Both the position numbers and the translations under genes were made by a program. The notes under the pieces were generated by a model that saw only the letters and a program-made list of their open reading frames with translations, searched no databases and had not been told where the DNA came from. Positions 19,501 through 26,834 of a DNA stretch of 64,000 bases are shown here, one piece after another. Within the stretch, counting starts at the first letter, position 1. Each line of letters begins with the position of its first letter. Location of the stretch: assembly GCF_023273855.1 (NCBI RefSeq), contig NZ_CP096884.1, positions 3,100,001-3,164,000 on the forward strand. Reading direction: 5' to 3'. Source of the DNA: Seonamhaeicola sp. ML3 (GTDB lineage Bacteria; Bacteroidota; Bacteroidia; Flavobacteriales; Flavobacteriaceae).

Positions 19501-20144
19501 GCTTTAATTATTGGTCAATTGGAAGAGGTAAAACAAGGGGGGATTCAGTTGGTAGTAGAATATTATACTCTGGTAAACAGTTAAACGATTCTGATAAGCC
19601 ATATTTAAAAGGAGGCGATATATTTAGATATTCTCAAAAAACCCCATCCAATTACTTGCGCCATAATTTTGAAGAATTATTAAATGAGAATGATGTTTTT
19701 AGGTTTTCAAAAGATTTCTTTGAATTAAATCCAAAAATAATATACAGACAGACCTCAAAAGATATTATTGCAACTATTGACACTAATTGTAATTACAATG
19801 ACAAAACAGTGCATATAGTTGTAAATAACGAAGAATCAAATTTTGATTTACATTTTGTGTTGGGGTTATTAAATAGTTCATTACTTAATTTTTACTTACA
19901 TTTTTATAAACAAGAATCTGGTAAAGCATTTGCACAAATAAAAACTGTAGATATTAAAGCAATGCCTTTTATATATAAGGAAAGTTCGAGTGTATCAATA
20001 AAACAAAAAGTCAAACAAGTCTTATCTTTCAAAAAAGAAAATCCAGAAGCAGATACTACAGTATTAGAAGCAGAAATAGATGCAATGGTTTATGAGTTGT
20101 ATGGTTTAACACCAGATGAAATTAAGATTGTGGAGCAATCTTAA
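16554..20144 (+). CDS. Type IIG restriction-modification enzyme (Eco57I-like)
   Basis: Single-chain endonuclease plus adenine methyltransferase, 1196 residues. The N-terminal PD-(D/E)xK nuclease has D76 in RIDLAIY and E94-A-K96 in VIIEAKKP. A helical connector follows. The N6-adenine methyltransferase has motif I D548-P-A-V-G-S-G and motif IV N832-P-P-Y835. A predicted coiled coil (about 715-800) sits between them. The C-terminal 300 residues are a TaqI-type target recognition domain ending in EIDAMVYELYGLTPDEIKIVE. It methylates one strand of an unknown asymmetric site and cuts unmethylated phage DNA. All key residues are present, so it is probably active. Confidence 0.92.
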   Translation: MNKTNTRKALNPAYRKHKPLRKDVTHFTSQLVECIEAVKLSDDNGESEEHIKSHFKDFFSNTFYKANYVNTKDRIDLAIYTDATANSDVGVIIEAKKPSNKSEFLTESNLNRKALQELLLYYLRERLDNENNNIKHLIATNGYEWYLFKAEDFYNYFYKNKALLKEYKAFRDGLKDTSKNELFYNEIAKKYIAEIEQELPFVHLDFTKTNFTKLSDAHLNTLFKIFSDVHLLGHAFGNDSNQLNKAFYNELLHIIGLEEVKVKGKKLISRKSEKSRDYASLLENTIVILEDRDYLSQIKSIENGEDKAFNAGLELCLTWVNRILFLKLLESQLLSYHNKDPKYRFLNASFITDYDELNDLFFSALAKKENERHPKYKEKYKDVPYLNSSLFERNTLENEAFEISALNNDEITLYSSTVLKDANGKRLKGKLSTLDYLFQFLEAYDFATDGKEGIEDAQETKSLINASVLGLIFEKINGYKEGSFYTPAYITMYMCKETLRRAVVQKFKEQENDQIETFEDLQSYCNKYFKIDDLKRFNTIVDSLRICDPAVGSGHFLVSALNELIVIKNELGILVDAKGLPLRCDIEIVNDELYVIDDKGALFEYTPNDRENIRIQHTLFHQKQTLIENCLFGVDINPNSVKICRLRLWIELLKNAYYTKDNALHTLPNIDINIKCGNSLISRFNLDDDLKDAFKGKDVNYSFKDYKNAVAEYKETNSKERKREVLEIINEVKHNFKSTLDNAFIIKFQKAQGQLINEQERQKNLKAFGEKITKKDKDELKKLKTKAEKALIEKEEIVNNAIYHNAFEWRFEFPEVLADDGSYIGFDAVIGNPPYLIEYDKKVKNNLEINFIEFKRNNDLYVAFISRGNKILNDKGFLSYITPNTFLKGTYFQKLRELLISNKIIEIINFNNTLVFDEANVYTSILLFQKGAIPTNWVLKKGISEIEGEIDKNELDFIYKSPLIKKLDVFEKFENFFLIKDVGFNYWSIGRGKTRGDSVGSRILYSGKQLNDSDKPYLKGGDIFRYSQKTPSNYLRHNFEELLNENDVFRFSKDFFELNPKIIYRQTSKDIIATIDTNCNYNDKTVHIVVNNEESNFDLHFVLGLLNSSLLNFYLHFYKQESGKAFAQIKTVDIKAMPFIYKESSSVSIKQKVKQVLSFKKENPEADTTVLEAEIDAMVYELYGLTPDEIKIVEQS

Positions 20145-20213
20145 TTCACGAGCACTATTAAATAAAATAGAAATGAGGCGAGCTAAATTGAGATTTTAGA
20201 GAATAGTTAAACT

Positions 20214-21350
20214 ATGAGCGAAAAAGTATTTATTTATGGTGACGAATTTGGAACATCTACTCTAAAAAGCAATGATGTAAAGAATATTACCCACTTTGTT
20301 TATGCGGCCATTGTTATTAAAGAATCTCAATTGAATAAGGCTAGAGCTGTAAGAGACGATATTAGCAATAAATACTTTAAAGGCAATATAATTAAATCAA
20401 GCTCTAGGGTTCTAAGAAAAGAAGAAACAAGATTAAAGGCTTTAAATTACTTAGTCAATAACTTAAATTTTATCATTTATTTATTAGTAATAGAAAAAGA
20501 GAAACTAGATAAAGAAAAAGGAGGACTTCGATTTAAAGAGGTGTTTTACAAATACTTTCAGAAAATATTTGTTTCTCAATTGAATAATAATTTTTCTGAT
20601 TTTGAAATCCACATGGACAACTTAATAAATGAAAAATACCAAATTGAACTTAAAACATATATTGCTCAAAACTTCCAAAATAACTTCTTTGAAAAATATA
20701 ACATATCGGATGACAAAAATGAGCCATTAATTCAACTTGCAGATTTAGTTGCTGGTTCTTACGGTAGGGTTTTTAATGCTTCTTTCTTGTCAGAAAAAAG
20801 TGAGGATATCTTTAATTTATTAAAACCTGTTACACCAAATGTTTCTTTTTTCCCATTTAAAGAAGGAAATAAAATATTTAAAGCCGATGAAGAAAAAGTT
20901 ATTGATGAAGAACTATATAATATTGTTCGAAATGACGCCATAGATAATTGTGAAAAAGAAAATGATAATATTCAAAAAAATGTTTTAGAATATTTGTTAT
21001 GGTATCAAAGGGTAATGCCATTTAGATATGCTCAAACCTATGAAATCACTAATTCTATAAAACATACAACGGGTAAAGAATTATCAATTGAAAATTTAAG
21101 AATAATTATAAAAAATCTAAGGTTTCAGGGAATTATTATTGTGTCTTCTTCGAGCAAAAGCGGATATAAGTTGGCTGTAAATAAGTCAGATGTTCATATT
21201 TACTTTAGTCACTATCTAAATTATATATTACCCATGTTAAAAAAAATAGAAATAGCTAATAGTGTTTTTCTTAATAAAACAGTTGGGGATTTTATTCCAC
21301 TTGAAGAGATGAGTGAGTTAAAAAACTTAGTTGACACATTATCTAAATAA
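20214..21350 (+). CDS. DUF3800 protein with C-terminal winged-helix-like region
   Basis: 378 residues. The N-terminal 230 residues match DUF3800, an RNase H-like fold common in defence islands. The acidic pair is in IYGDEFGT (D10-E11), and the second signature PLIQLADLVAGSYGRVF (about 178-194) includes its conserved Asp. The C-terminal 130 residues (NVLEYLLWYQRV...GKELSIENLRIIIKNLRFQGIIIV) resemble a winged helix. The biochemical activity of DUF3800 proteins is not established; a nuclease role is inferred from the fold. It follows the type IIG enzyme by 69 bases and may be its accessory gene. Confidence 0.8.
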   Translation: MSEKVFIYGDEFGTSTLKSNDVKNITHFVYAAIVIKESQLNKARAVRDDISNKYFKGNIIKSSSRVLRKEETRLKALNYLVNNLNFIIYLLVIEKEKLDKEKGGLRFKEVFYKYFQKIFVSQLNNNFSDFEIHMDNLINEKYQIELKTYIAQNFQNNFFEKYNISDDKNEPLIQLADLVAGSYGRVFNASFLSEKSEDIFNLLKPVTPNVSFFPFKEGNKIFKADEEKVIDEELYNIVRNDAIDNCEKENDNIQKNVLEYLLWYQRVMPFRYAQTYEITNSIKHTTGKELSIENLRIIIKNLRFQGIIIVSSSSKSGYKLAVNKSDVHIYFSHYLNYILPMLKKIEIANSVFLNKTVGDFIPLEEMSELKNLVDTLSK

Positions 21351-21363
21351 TTTAATAAAAGAT

Positions 21364-21456
21364 ATGCAACAACATAAAACGTCTTCCTATAAAAAAATTG
21401 ATGCTTTGGTTTATGAGTTTTATTAGTTAACTGAGGAGGAGATTGAGGTTGTGTAA
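21364..21456 (+). pseudogene. Remnant of a second type IIG restriction enzyme 3' end
   Basis: The frame reads KKIDALVYEFY-stop-LTEEEIEVV-stop. This parallels the last residues of the intact enzyme ending at 20144 (EIDAMVYELYGLTPDEIKIVE), with an internal TAG in place of the Gly codon. It is the tail of a homologous gene that was deleted or exchanged, with DUF3800 inserted or retained between. Confidence 0.7.
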
Positions 21457-21511
21457 AACGTTTAATAATGAAAAATATGGTAAATAGTATCGTAAATAAT
21501 ACAAAAATGTG

Positions 21512-21520
21512 TACTTTTGC
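21512..21520 (+). promoter_or_regulatory. -7 promoter box of the abi leader RNA
   Basis: TACTTTTGC is an exact TAnnTTTGC match. Transcription would begin near 21526, just before the structured RNA. No clear -33 TTG is visible. Confidence 0.5.
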
Positions 21521-21525
21521 AGTAA

Positions 21526-21582
21526 CAGTACACACCACGCTACCCATTAGAACAGCGTCCCAGGGTGTGTCTTTTGCTTTTT
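21526..21582 (+). ncRNA. Structured RNA upstream of the Abi_2 gene (abiF-RNA-like candidate)
   Basis: ACACACC (21530-21536) pairs with GGTGTGT (21564-21570). ACGCT (21537-21541) pairs coaxially with AGCGT (21554-21558), leaving a CCCA-containing bulge on the 3' side. A T-rich tract CTTTTGCTTTTT follows (21571-21582), so the RNA may end by intrinsic termination. Structured RNAs upstream of Abi_2/AbiF genes are known as the abiF RNA motif. Assignment to it rests on position and form only. AGGGTGT (21562-21568) can instead pair with ACACCCT (21604-21610), just before the start codon. Confidence 0.55.
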
Positions 21583-21621
21583 ATACCCTATTGTTTTTGC
21601 TAAACACCCTACTCTATTTCT

Positions 21622-22539
21622 ATGTTTAGTAAAAAAGCATTCACATTTCAAGAACAAATTAAACAGCTACAAGATAGAGGTTTACACATCCCAAACATAG
21701 CATTAGCAGAAAAGTACCTCTCTAATATAAGCTATTACCGATTAGGCGAATACTGGTATGTTATGCAAGCAGATAAAGACAACCATATATTTAAGCCTAA
21801 TAGTAGATTTAAGGATGTAGTCGCACTTTACAATTTTGATGCCGAATTGCGCCTACTACTTTTTGATGTTATTGAAAAAATAGAAATAAGTCTTCGTACA
21901 AAACTAATCTATTACTTATCACATGAAATAGACCCATGGTGGTTTTGTAATACAGATATTTTTATAGATGGTATGCAATTCTCTAAAACCTTGGCAAAAA
22001 TTGAAGAAGAAATTACAAGGGCACGGAGTAAAGACGTGACAATAAAAAATCATTTTAAAAAACATAAAGATGATTTAAGGTTCCCACCTTCTTGGAAAAG
22101 TTTAGAACAGGTTAGTTTTGGGAATTTATCTAAATTATACGGTAACTTAAAGCATACTGTAAAATCAAAAGATACCATTGCTGTTGATTTTGGTGCAGTA
22201 AACCATACCTATTTACCAAGTTGGTTGCAATCTATTGCACAGATACGCAATTTTTGTGCGCACCACTCACGCTTATGGAATCGTAATTTGCCAAGTACAG
22301 TAAAACTATTGCCTAAACCACCTAACCCTTGGATACAAGATGCTAATAATGTACCAAAACAGCACGAGTTTACGAAACTTTATGTGCATATGTGTTTAAT
22401 GAAATATATGTTAAACACAATACAGCCTAATAATAGGTTTACCACCCGTTTAAATGAACTTATTGAAAAATATCCAAATGTAGACCCAAATGCATTAGGC
22501 ATGAAACCTAATTGGTTAAATGAGCCTCTTTGGAAATAA
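21622..22539 (+). CDS. Abortive infection protein, Abi_2 family (AbiD/AbiF-like)
   Basis: Phage-defence protein that stops infected-cell growth, 305 residues, full length for the family. It begins with the typical FSKKAFTFQEQIKQLQDRGLHIPN, followed by LAEKYLSNISYYRLGEYWY and VVALYNFDAELRLLLFDVIEKIEISLRTKL. The HEPN-type RNase signature R209-N-F-C-A-H214 (QIRNFCAHHSRLWNR) is intact, so RNA cleavage is plausible. Expression is probably controlled by the structured RNA located immediately before it. It is followed 11 bases later by the nuclease gene run. Confidence 0.9.
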   Translation: MFSKKAFTFQEQIKQLQDRGLHIPNIALAEKYLSNISYYRLGEYWYVMQADKDNHIFKPNSRFKDVVALYNFDAELRLLLFDVIEKIEISLRTKLIYYLSHEIDPWWFCNTDIFIDGMQFSKTLAKIEEEITRARSKDVTIKNHFKKHKDDLRFPPSWKSLEQVSFGNLSKLYGNLKHTVKSKDTIAVDFGAVNHTYLPSWLQSIAQIRNFCAHHSRLWNRNLPSTVKLLPKPPNPWIQDANNVPKQHEFTKLYVHMCLMKYMLNTIQPNNRFTTRLNELIEKYPNVDPNALGMKPNWLNEPLWK

Positions 22540-22550
22540 ATAATATATAA

Positions 22551-24026
22551 ATGCACCAACTCACCAAAACAGATTTTAAGTATTATTTAGATTGTCCAGA
22601 AACGATATGGTTATTAAAGAATAAACCAGAGGTATATCCTAAAGGTGAGTTTTCATTATTTGCAGAAAAATTAATTAATGAGGGTTATGAAGTAGAAACC
22701 TATGCGAAACAGTTATTTACAAATGGTTTGGACTTACCAGAGTATGGCAGTCCTAAAGAAACACAAAACGCATTAACAGACACACATAGTGTTTACTTTC
22801 AGCCATCATTTAGCACTAATAAAGACATATTTGCACGTATAGATATATTAGAACGGTTAGCAGATGGAACGTGGCATATCTATGAAGTAAAATCTTCTAC
22901 CTCGATAAAAAAAGATAGAAAGCATAGACACATAGAAGATGCGTGTTTTCAGAAATATGTACTTACAGAATGTGGTTACGCAGTTTCTAAAGTGTCTATC
23001 ATTCATTTAAATGCAGCATATGTTAAACAAGGAGCTATTATTCCAAGTGAGTTATTAGAAATCGTTGATATTACGGAAAAGGTAAATGCAATATATTCAG
23101 GCGTAGTTAATCAAATAAATGCAGGTTCAAATTTTATCAATAAAGAAGTAATTAATGAAAACGTATGTTCCTGTAAATACAAAACAAGGTCTAATCATTG
23201 TGATGCATTTGGGTATTTTAACACCACTATTCCAGAGTATAGCATTTATGAAATTGGTCGTATTTCAGCTAAAAAAGTAGGGCTATTGGCAGATAATGAG
23301 CAATACGCCATTATAGACATACCAAAAGATTTTGAATTAAACGTAAACCAACAAACCCAAGTAGAATCTGTAAAACAAGAGCAACCTATAATAAATAAGA
23401 CTAGTATTAAGAGGGAATTTGATAAATTAAAGTTTCCATTACATTTTATAGATTATGAAACCTATGCAAGTGCTATCCCAAGAATAGATGGTTTAAGTCC
23501 ACATAAACACCTAACCTTTCAAGTATCTATTCATACACTAACAGAAGATAATACCTTAACGCATTTTGAACATTTATTAGATGCTATGCAAATGCCAACA
23601 GATATGCTCTGCGCCATGCAAGACTTTACAGGAGGTGCAGGTACGTTTATATCGTGGCACGCCAGTTTTGAAATTAGCAGAAATAAAGACTTAATAGAAT
23701 GGCTACCACAGTTTACCAATTACCTCACTTACATTAATGAGCATACGTTTGATTTAGAGACCATTTTCAAAAAAGACTACATAGATTATCGTTTTCACGG
23801 TTCAAGTTCTATTAAAAAAGTGTTGCCAGTATTATGTCCAGATATAAGCTATTCAGATTTAGATGTTAATAATGGTACTATGGCATTAGATACTTGGGGA
23901 AGAATGGTATTAGATAAAGACTTTAGTGAAGATATAGAATCTACCAGAAAAAACCTTTTAGAGTATTGCGAATTAGATACATTGGCAATGGTTAAGCTTT
24001 ATGAGGTGTTAACTAAACTTTTTTAA
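22551..24026 (+). CDS. Two-domain nuclease: RecB-like plus DUF2779 DEDD exonuclease
   Basis: 491 residues. The N-terminal half is a RecB/Cas4-like PD-(D/E)xK nuclease: D98 (ARIDIL), E112-V-K114 (IYEVKSS) and Q134-x-Y136. Four cysteines, C15 (YYLDCPETIW), C206, C208 and C217 (ENVCSCKYKTRSNHC), are placed like the Fe-S cluster ligands of AddB/Cas4 enzymes. The C-terminal DUF2779 half looks like a DEDD exonuclease: D301-Y-E303 (HFIDYETY), FISWHASFE and the C-terminal YCELD (Y472, D476). This pairing occurs in DUF2779 proteins of unknown role. Its place between Abi_2 and two more DNA-processing genes suggests defence or element maintenance. Confidence 0.75.
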   Translation: MHQLTKTDFKYYLDCPETIWLLKNKPEVYPKGEFSLFAEKLINEGYEVETYAKQLFTNGLDLPEYGSPKETQNALTDTHSVYFQPSFSTNKDIFARIDILERLADGTWHIYEVKSSTSIKKDRKHRHIEDACFQKYVLTECGYAVSKVSIIHLNAAYVKQGAIIPSELLEIVDITEKVNAIYSGVVNQINAGSNFINKEVINENVCSCKYKTRSNHCDAFGYFNTTIPEYSIYEIGRISAKKVGLLADNEQYAIIDIPKDFELNVNQQTQVESVKQEQPIINKTSIKREFDKLKFPLHFIDYETYASAIPRIDGLSPHKHLTFQVSIHTLTEDNTLTHFEHLLDAMQMPTDMLCAMQDFTGGAGTFISWHASFEISRNKDLIEWLPQFTNYLTYINEHTFDLETIFKKDYIDYRFHGSSSIKKVLPVLCPDISYSDLDVNNGTMALDTWGRMVLDKDFSEDIESTRKNLLEYCELDTLAMVKLYEVLTKLF

Positions 24027-24028
24027 CC

Positions 24029-24607
24029 ATGCATTTAATTCAACTTTATAAAACACCATCTACTAACCTTAACGAATTTATAAAACATTGGTCGAGATTA
24101 TATTCTTATGCCAACGAAGAGGTTTACTATAAATCACTAACAAGAAAAACATATACACCAACAGACATTCAAAGTCTATTTGAATGGAAAAATGGTATGA
24201 AATTAAGTACGCTAAAACAAAAGTCTTTAGACACAAAAATAATTTCTAAACTTACTTTAATTAATGAATTAAAGAATAGTCCTAACATAGATTTAAATAC
24301 TTTTCAATTAGAATTCGAGAATTTAACAGCTGTTTGGAAAATATTTTTACTCCACACCTTAAAACCAAATAAATACCCTATTTACGACCAACACATTCAC
24401 AGAGCATTTTTATTTATTAATAAAGAAGATTGGCCTAATATTTCAAACTCCTCAATAAGTAATAAAGCTAAAGAGCAATTTTACTTTGAAAGATATTTAC
24501 CGTTTATAGTCTCACAGAATATTAATGATTTAAAGAAATTAGATGAAGCTTTTTTTGCATTCGGTCAGTTTCTAAACACACGTAATTACAGCAAATTATT
24601 GCAATAA
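24029..24607 (+). CDS. HhH-GPD DNA-glycosylase-like protein of unknown function
   Basis: 192 residues, cytoplasmic, all-helical. The segment TAVWKIFLLHTLKPNKYPIYDQHIHRAFLFI (100-130) resembles the helix, PxxDxHV and helix pattern of HhH-GPD DNA glycosylases, with D120 and H122 in the place of the catalytic Asp region. A canonical GVGxKTA hairpin is not seen, so the fold assignment is tentative. The gene starts 2 bases after the upstream nuclease stop and ends 5 bases before the GIY-YIG-like gene. The three are probably one translation-coupled unit. Confidence 0.5.
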   Translation: MHLIQLYKTPSTNLNEFIKHWSRLYSYANEEVYYKSLTRKTYTPTDIQSLFEWKNGMKLSTLKQKSLDTKIISKLTLINELKNSPNIDLNTFQLEFENLTAVWKIFLLHTLKPNKYPIYDQHIHRAFLFINKEDWPNISNSSISNKAKEQFYFERYLPFIVSQNINDLKKLDEAFFAFGQFLNTRNYSKLLQ

Positions 24608-24612
24608 TTTAT

Positions 24613-25074
24613 ATGATAAATAGGTTTACAAATTGGGTAAAATGGGAAGATAGAAATACGTTAGATGGCATAAATTATCCTGGTATCTATTGTATCGCAG
24701 TAACAGGTAAATCACTCAATACATTTAGTTTTATTCCAGAGTTAGAATATATTGGTATGACTAATTCTAAAGGTGGTTTAAGAAGTAGATTACGTCAATT
24801 TGATGCAACAATTAAAAAGATTAGAACACATCACGGAGGTGCTGATAGGTTTTTATATGAATATCAAGATTATGAAGCCATAAAGGATAATATTTATGTA
24901 GCAATCTGTTCTTTTAAGTGTGATACTAAAAACCCAACACCAAATGATTTAAGAATAATGGGAGAAGTTGCAAAATGTGAATATGATTGTTGGGCAATCT
25001 ATATAGAGCACAATGGAAGATACCCAAAGTTTAATGATATGAGTAATGCACCCAAGTATAGTAAATCAAAATAG
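24613..25074 (+). CDS. GIY-YIG-like nuclease domain protein
   Basis: 153 residues. The GIY-YIG elements appear in order: G24-I25-Y26 (YPGIYCIAV), Y46-I47-G48 (LEYIGMTNS), the catalytic-type arginines in GGLRSRLRQF (R57 to R61) and a later acidic residue E118 (RIMGEVAKCEY). An insert with SFKCDTKNPTPNDL separates the last two. The domain makes single-strand DNA cuts in its known families. It is the third gene of a tight run with the RecB/DEDD protein and the glycosylase-like protein. Confidence 0.7.
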   Translation: MINRFTNWVKWEDRNTLDGINYPGIYCIAVTGKSLNTFSFIPELEYIGMTNSKGGLRSRLRQFDATIKKIRTHHGGADRFLYEYQDYEAIKDNIYVAICSFKCDTKNPTPNDLRIMGEVAKCEYDCWAIYIEHNGRYPKFNDMSNAPKYSKSK

Positions 25075-25089
25075 AAATTAAAAATATAG

Positions 25090-25500
25090 ATGCTTTTAGG
25101 ATATAAATACACATATGAATTATACAAATATTTAGAAGAAGGTGATTATAATCGTTTTTTATCATCCTACTGGTTAAAGAGACCGTTTTTAACAGAAAGC
25201 GATAAACAAAGGTTGTTAGTTAAAATAATTAAAGGATGTTATAACAATACGGATTATAAGATTTACAAATCTGTTTTTTACCCTTTCATATTTGATAATG
25301 TTAGTTTCAATTTTTCTGTAGACGATTGGTGTCCAAATTTCTTATCCTTGTTAATTGACAGCGCACCATACAAAAACTTGTTTCATTATTTTATCAGAAA
25401 AGGTGCGGAGATTAATTATGTAGGTGACTTATTTGCAAATGATAAAGACACTTATGAAGAATTAAAGAAAATTTCACAATTGTCCAATATTACGCTATGA
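25090..25500 (+). CDS. Hypothetical protein, ankyrin-like ending
   Basis: 136 residues, not recognised. No signal peptide or membrane helix. The C-terminal part LLSLLIDSAPYKNLFHYFIRKGAEINYVGD has the look of an ankyrin-type repeat (FIRKGAEIN), but one unit is not enough to assign the fold. It follows the GIY-YIG-like gene by 15 bases on the same strand. It might be an immunity or specificity partner, but nothing in the sequence shows this. Confidence 0.5.
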   Translation: MLLGYKYTYELYKYLEEGDYNRFLSSYWLKRPFLTESDKQRLLVKIIKGCYNNTDYKIYKSVFYPFIFDNVSFNFSVDDWCPNFLSLLIDSAPYKNLFHYFIRKGAEINYVGDLFANDKDTYEELKKISQLSNITL

Positions 25501-25540
25501 AACGTGTCTTAATTTTGTTCAAAAAAAGCTTGACTATTTA

Positions 25541-25744
25541 ATGTCTGAAGATTGTGTTTATGGTGAAGGCGAAACTTCAAATGTTGTAAAAGATGAAAAC
25601 GATAAAATTATAAGTCTTACAATTTCGTACAAAGATGTATCAGAACAAGATGAATATCATTCAGATTTAATCAGAACAATAAGGCTTAAGGATTTTATAA
25701 TTAGTTTAGGTGGTAAAACTTACGAAGAACTTAAATCTTTGTAA
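25541..25744 (+). CDS. Small hypothetical protein
   Basis: 67 residues, acidic, not recognised (MSEDCVYGEGETSNVVKDEN...). The pattern of short beta strands (IISLTISYKDV) and a final helix (GKTYEELKSL) looks like a real small domain. It is the last plus-strand gene of the defence run, 40 bases after the preceding gene. Confidence 0.4.
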   Translation: MSEDCVYGEGETSNVVKDENDKIISLTISYKDVSEQDEYHSDLIRTIRLKDFIISLGGKTYEELKSL

Positions 25745-26191
25745 AATATAGTAGAACAAAGAGATATTCAAACCCCCACAACCCAAAACCCAGTTTTTTC
25801 GTGCCTCAAAATCCTCTGTCTTTTGTTTTGTTCCGCTCACCTCACAAGTTTAGCGTTTTTTTGTCTTTAAGGTAATAGCATATTACAGCTTCGGTTTTCA
25901 TAAAATCAAACCAAACTGCAATAAGCTATTCTGTTATTATTGTATCATAAAACCCTAAACTCACCCAAGCTATTTTACATAATACCAGTTATAGTAGCAA
26001 AAATCCTTTCAAGGGTTTGCTATCGCAGTATTCTTATATTTTCGTAGCTATAACTGGTATTATGTAAAATATCCGCTTTACCCCCGCTCAATGTAGTTAA
26101 ATATTGAAAATAACGTTATCTCATTCAACTGCACAAAACCATCGCTAAGTCCAAGTATTCCTTATCTCAAGTATTTGTTTGTTTCATTTCA
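25745..26191. other. 447-bp region between convergent island genes
   Basis: No gene is supported. It holds a long perfect inverted repeat at 25971-26071, given separately. The rest is AT-rich with no array or tRNA-like structure. Confidence 0.6.
25971..26071. repeat. 101-bp perfect inverted repeat with internal hairpin
   Basis: Arms of 24 bp (25971-25994 and 26048-26071) are exact reverse complements; each contains ATAATACCAGTTATAG or its complement. The 53-base centre has a further hairpin, TAGCAAA (25995-26001) with TTTGCTA (26015-26022 region). There is no T tract, so it is not a simple terminator. It could be a replication origin, a transfer or packaging site, or a miniature mobile element. 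Confidence 0.75.
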
Positions 26192-26524
26192 CTAACTCCG
26201 CCTTTTATTTTTAATCAAGTAATTGGAGGCCATGCGTTCTATATCATCATTTGTATATTGCTTATGCTTTACTATCCAATCATTAATCTCGTCTTTCTGA
26301 AAATATAGACGTTTACCTCGTTTAGAATGTGGTATCTCCTTTGTACTTGTTAATTTATATATTGCCGATGGTGTTATACTTAAATATTTAGCAACTTCGT
26401 TAACATTCATTATTTCAGGGATAATAACACCTTTGGTTTTAGCGTCTTTAGTAGCGTAGATATTTTGTAATAACTTTTCAATTTTATCTAAACGCTCGTT
26501 AATAATTTCAAAAGGATTTTCCAT
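26192..26524 (-). CDS. HTH_17 excisionase-like DNA-binding protein
   Basis: 110 residues from the Met at 26524 (MENPFEIINERLDKIEKLLQNIY). The upstream ATG at 26593 would add a hydrophobic stretch foreign to this family and was not chosen. An N-terminal coiled-coil helix precedes the HTH_17 domain VNEVAKYLSITPSAIYKLTSTKEIPHSKRGKRLYFQKDEINDWI. This is the standard helix-turn-helix used by Bacteroidota mobile elements as excisionase or regulator. It faces the plus-strand genes across the inverted repeat. Confidence 0.85.
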   Translation of the reverse strand: MENPFEIINERLDKIEKLLQNIYATKDAKTKGVIIPEIMNVNEVAKYLSITPSAIYKLTSTKEIPHSKRGKRLYFQKDEINDWIVKHKQYTNDDIERMASNYLIKNKRRS

Positions 26525-26770
26525 AATTCTATTTTTAGATTGAAATATGAAAATAAAAAAAGGTAGCAAATATAGGTAGCTTCCATCGGCCAACGCTCAA
26601 TACTGTAAAGGTCAAGCCCTACGGGTTTTGAATAAAACTTTTTTAAGAAGCAGTCGTAAAAAATTTCAAGATTTTAGAGTAAAAAACTTTTACCCAAAAA
26701 CCTTGACAGCATTATCCACGCTACCAAAGCATCGGCTTTCTTTTTTTGTTTTCTTTTAAAAATTAATGGT

Positions 26771-26808
26771 AAAAAGAAAAAGCCCTATGATACAAAACCA
26801 TAGGACTC
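26771..26808 (-). terminator. Terminator of the 249-residue island gene
   Basis: On the minus strand CCTATGG-TTTTGTAT-CATAGG is followed by GCTTTTTCTTTTT. It lies about 27 bases after the stop codon at 26835. Confidence 0.75.
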
Positions 26809-26834
26809 TTTCAGCTTCAAAGGTCAGAATGAAA

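Noticed and set aside
21221-21547. Minus-strand open frame opposite the end of the DUF3800 gene and the RNA leader
   Set aside because: Overlaps a real gene and a structured RNA; composition is low in complexity and shows no domain.
25971-26071. Reading the long inverted repeat as an intrinsic terminator
   Set aside because: The spacer is 53 bases and no T tract follows on either strand.
26525-26593. Upstream start for the 110-residue HTH protein
   Set aside because: Would add a hydrophobic, low-complexity stretch absent from HTH_17 proteins; the Met at 26524 fits the family.
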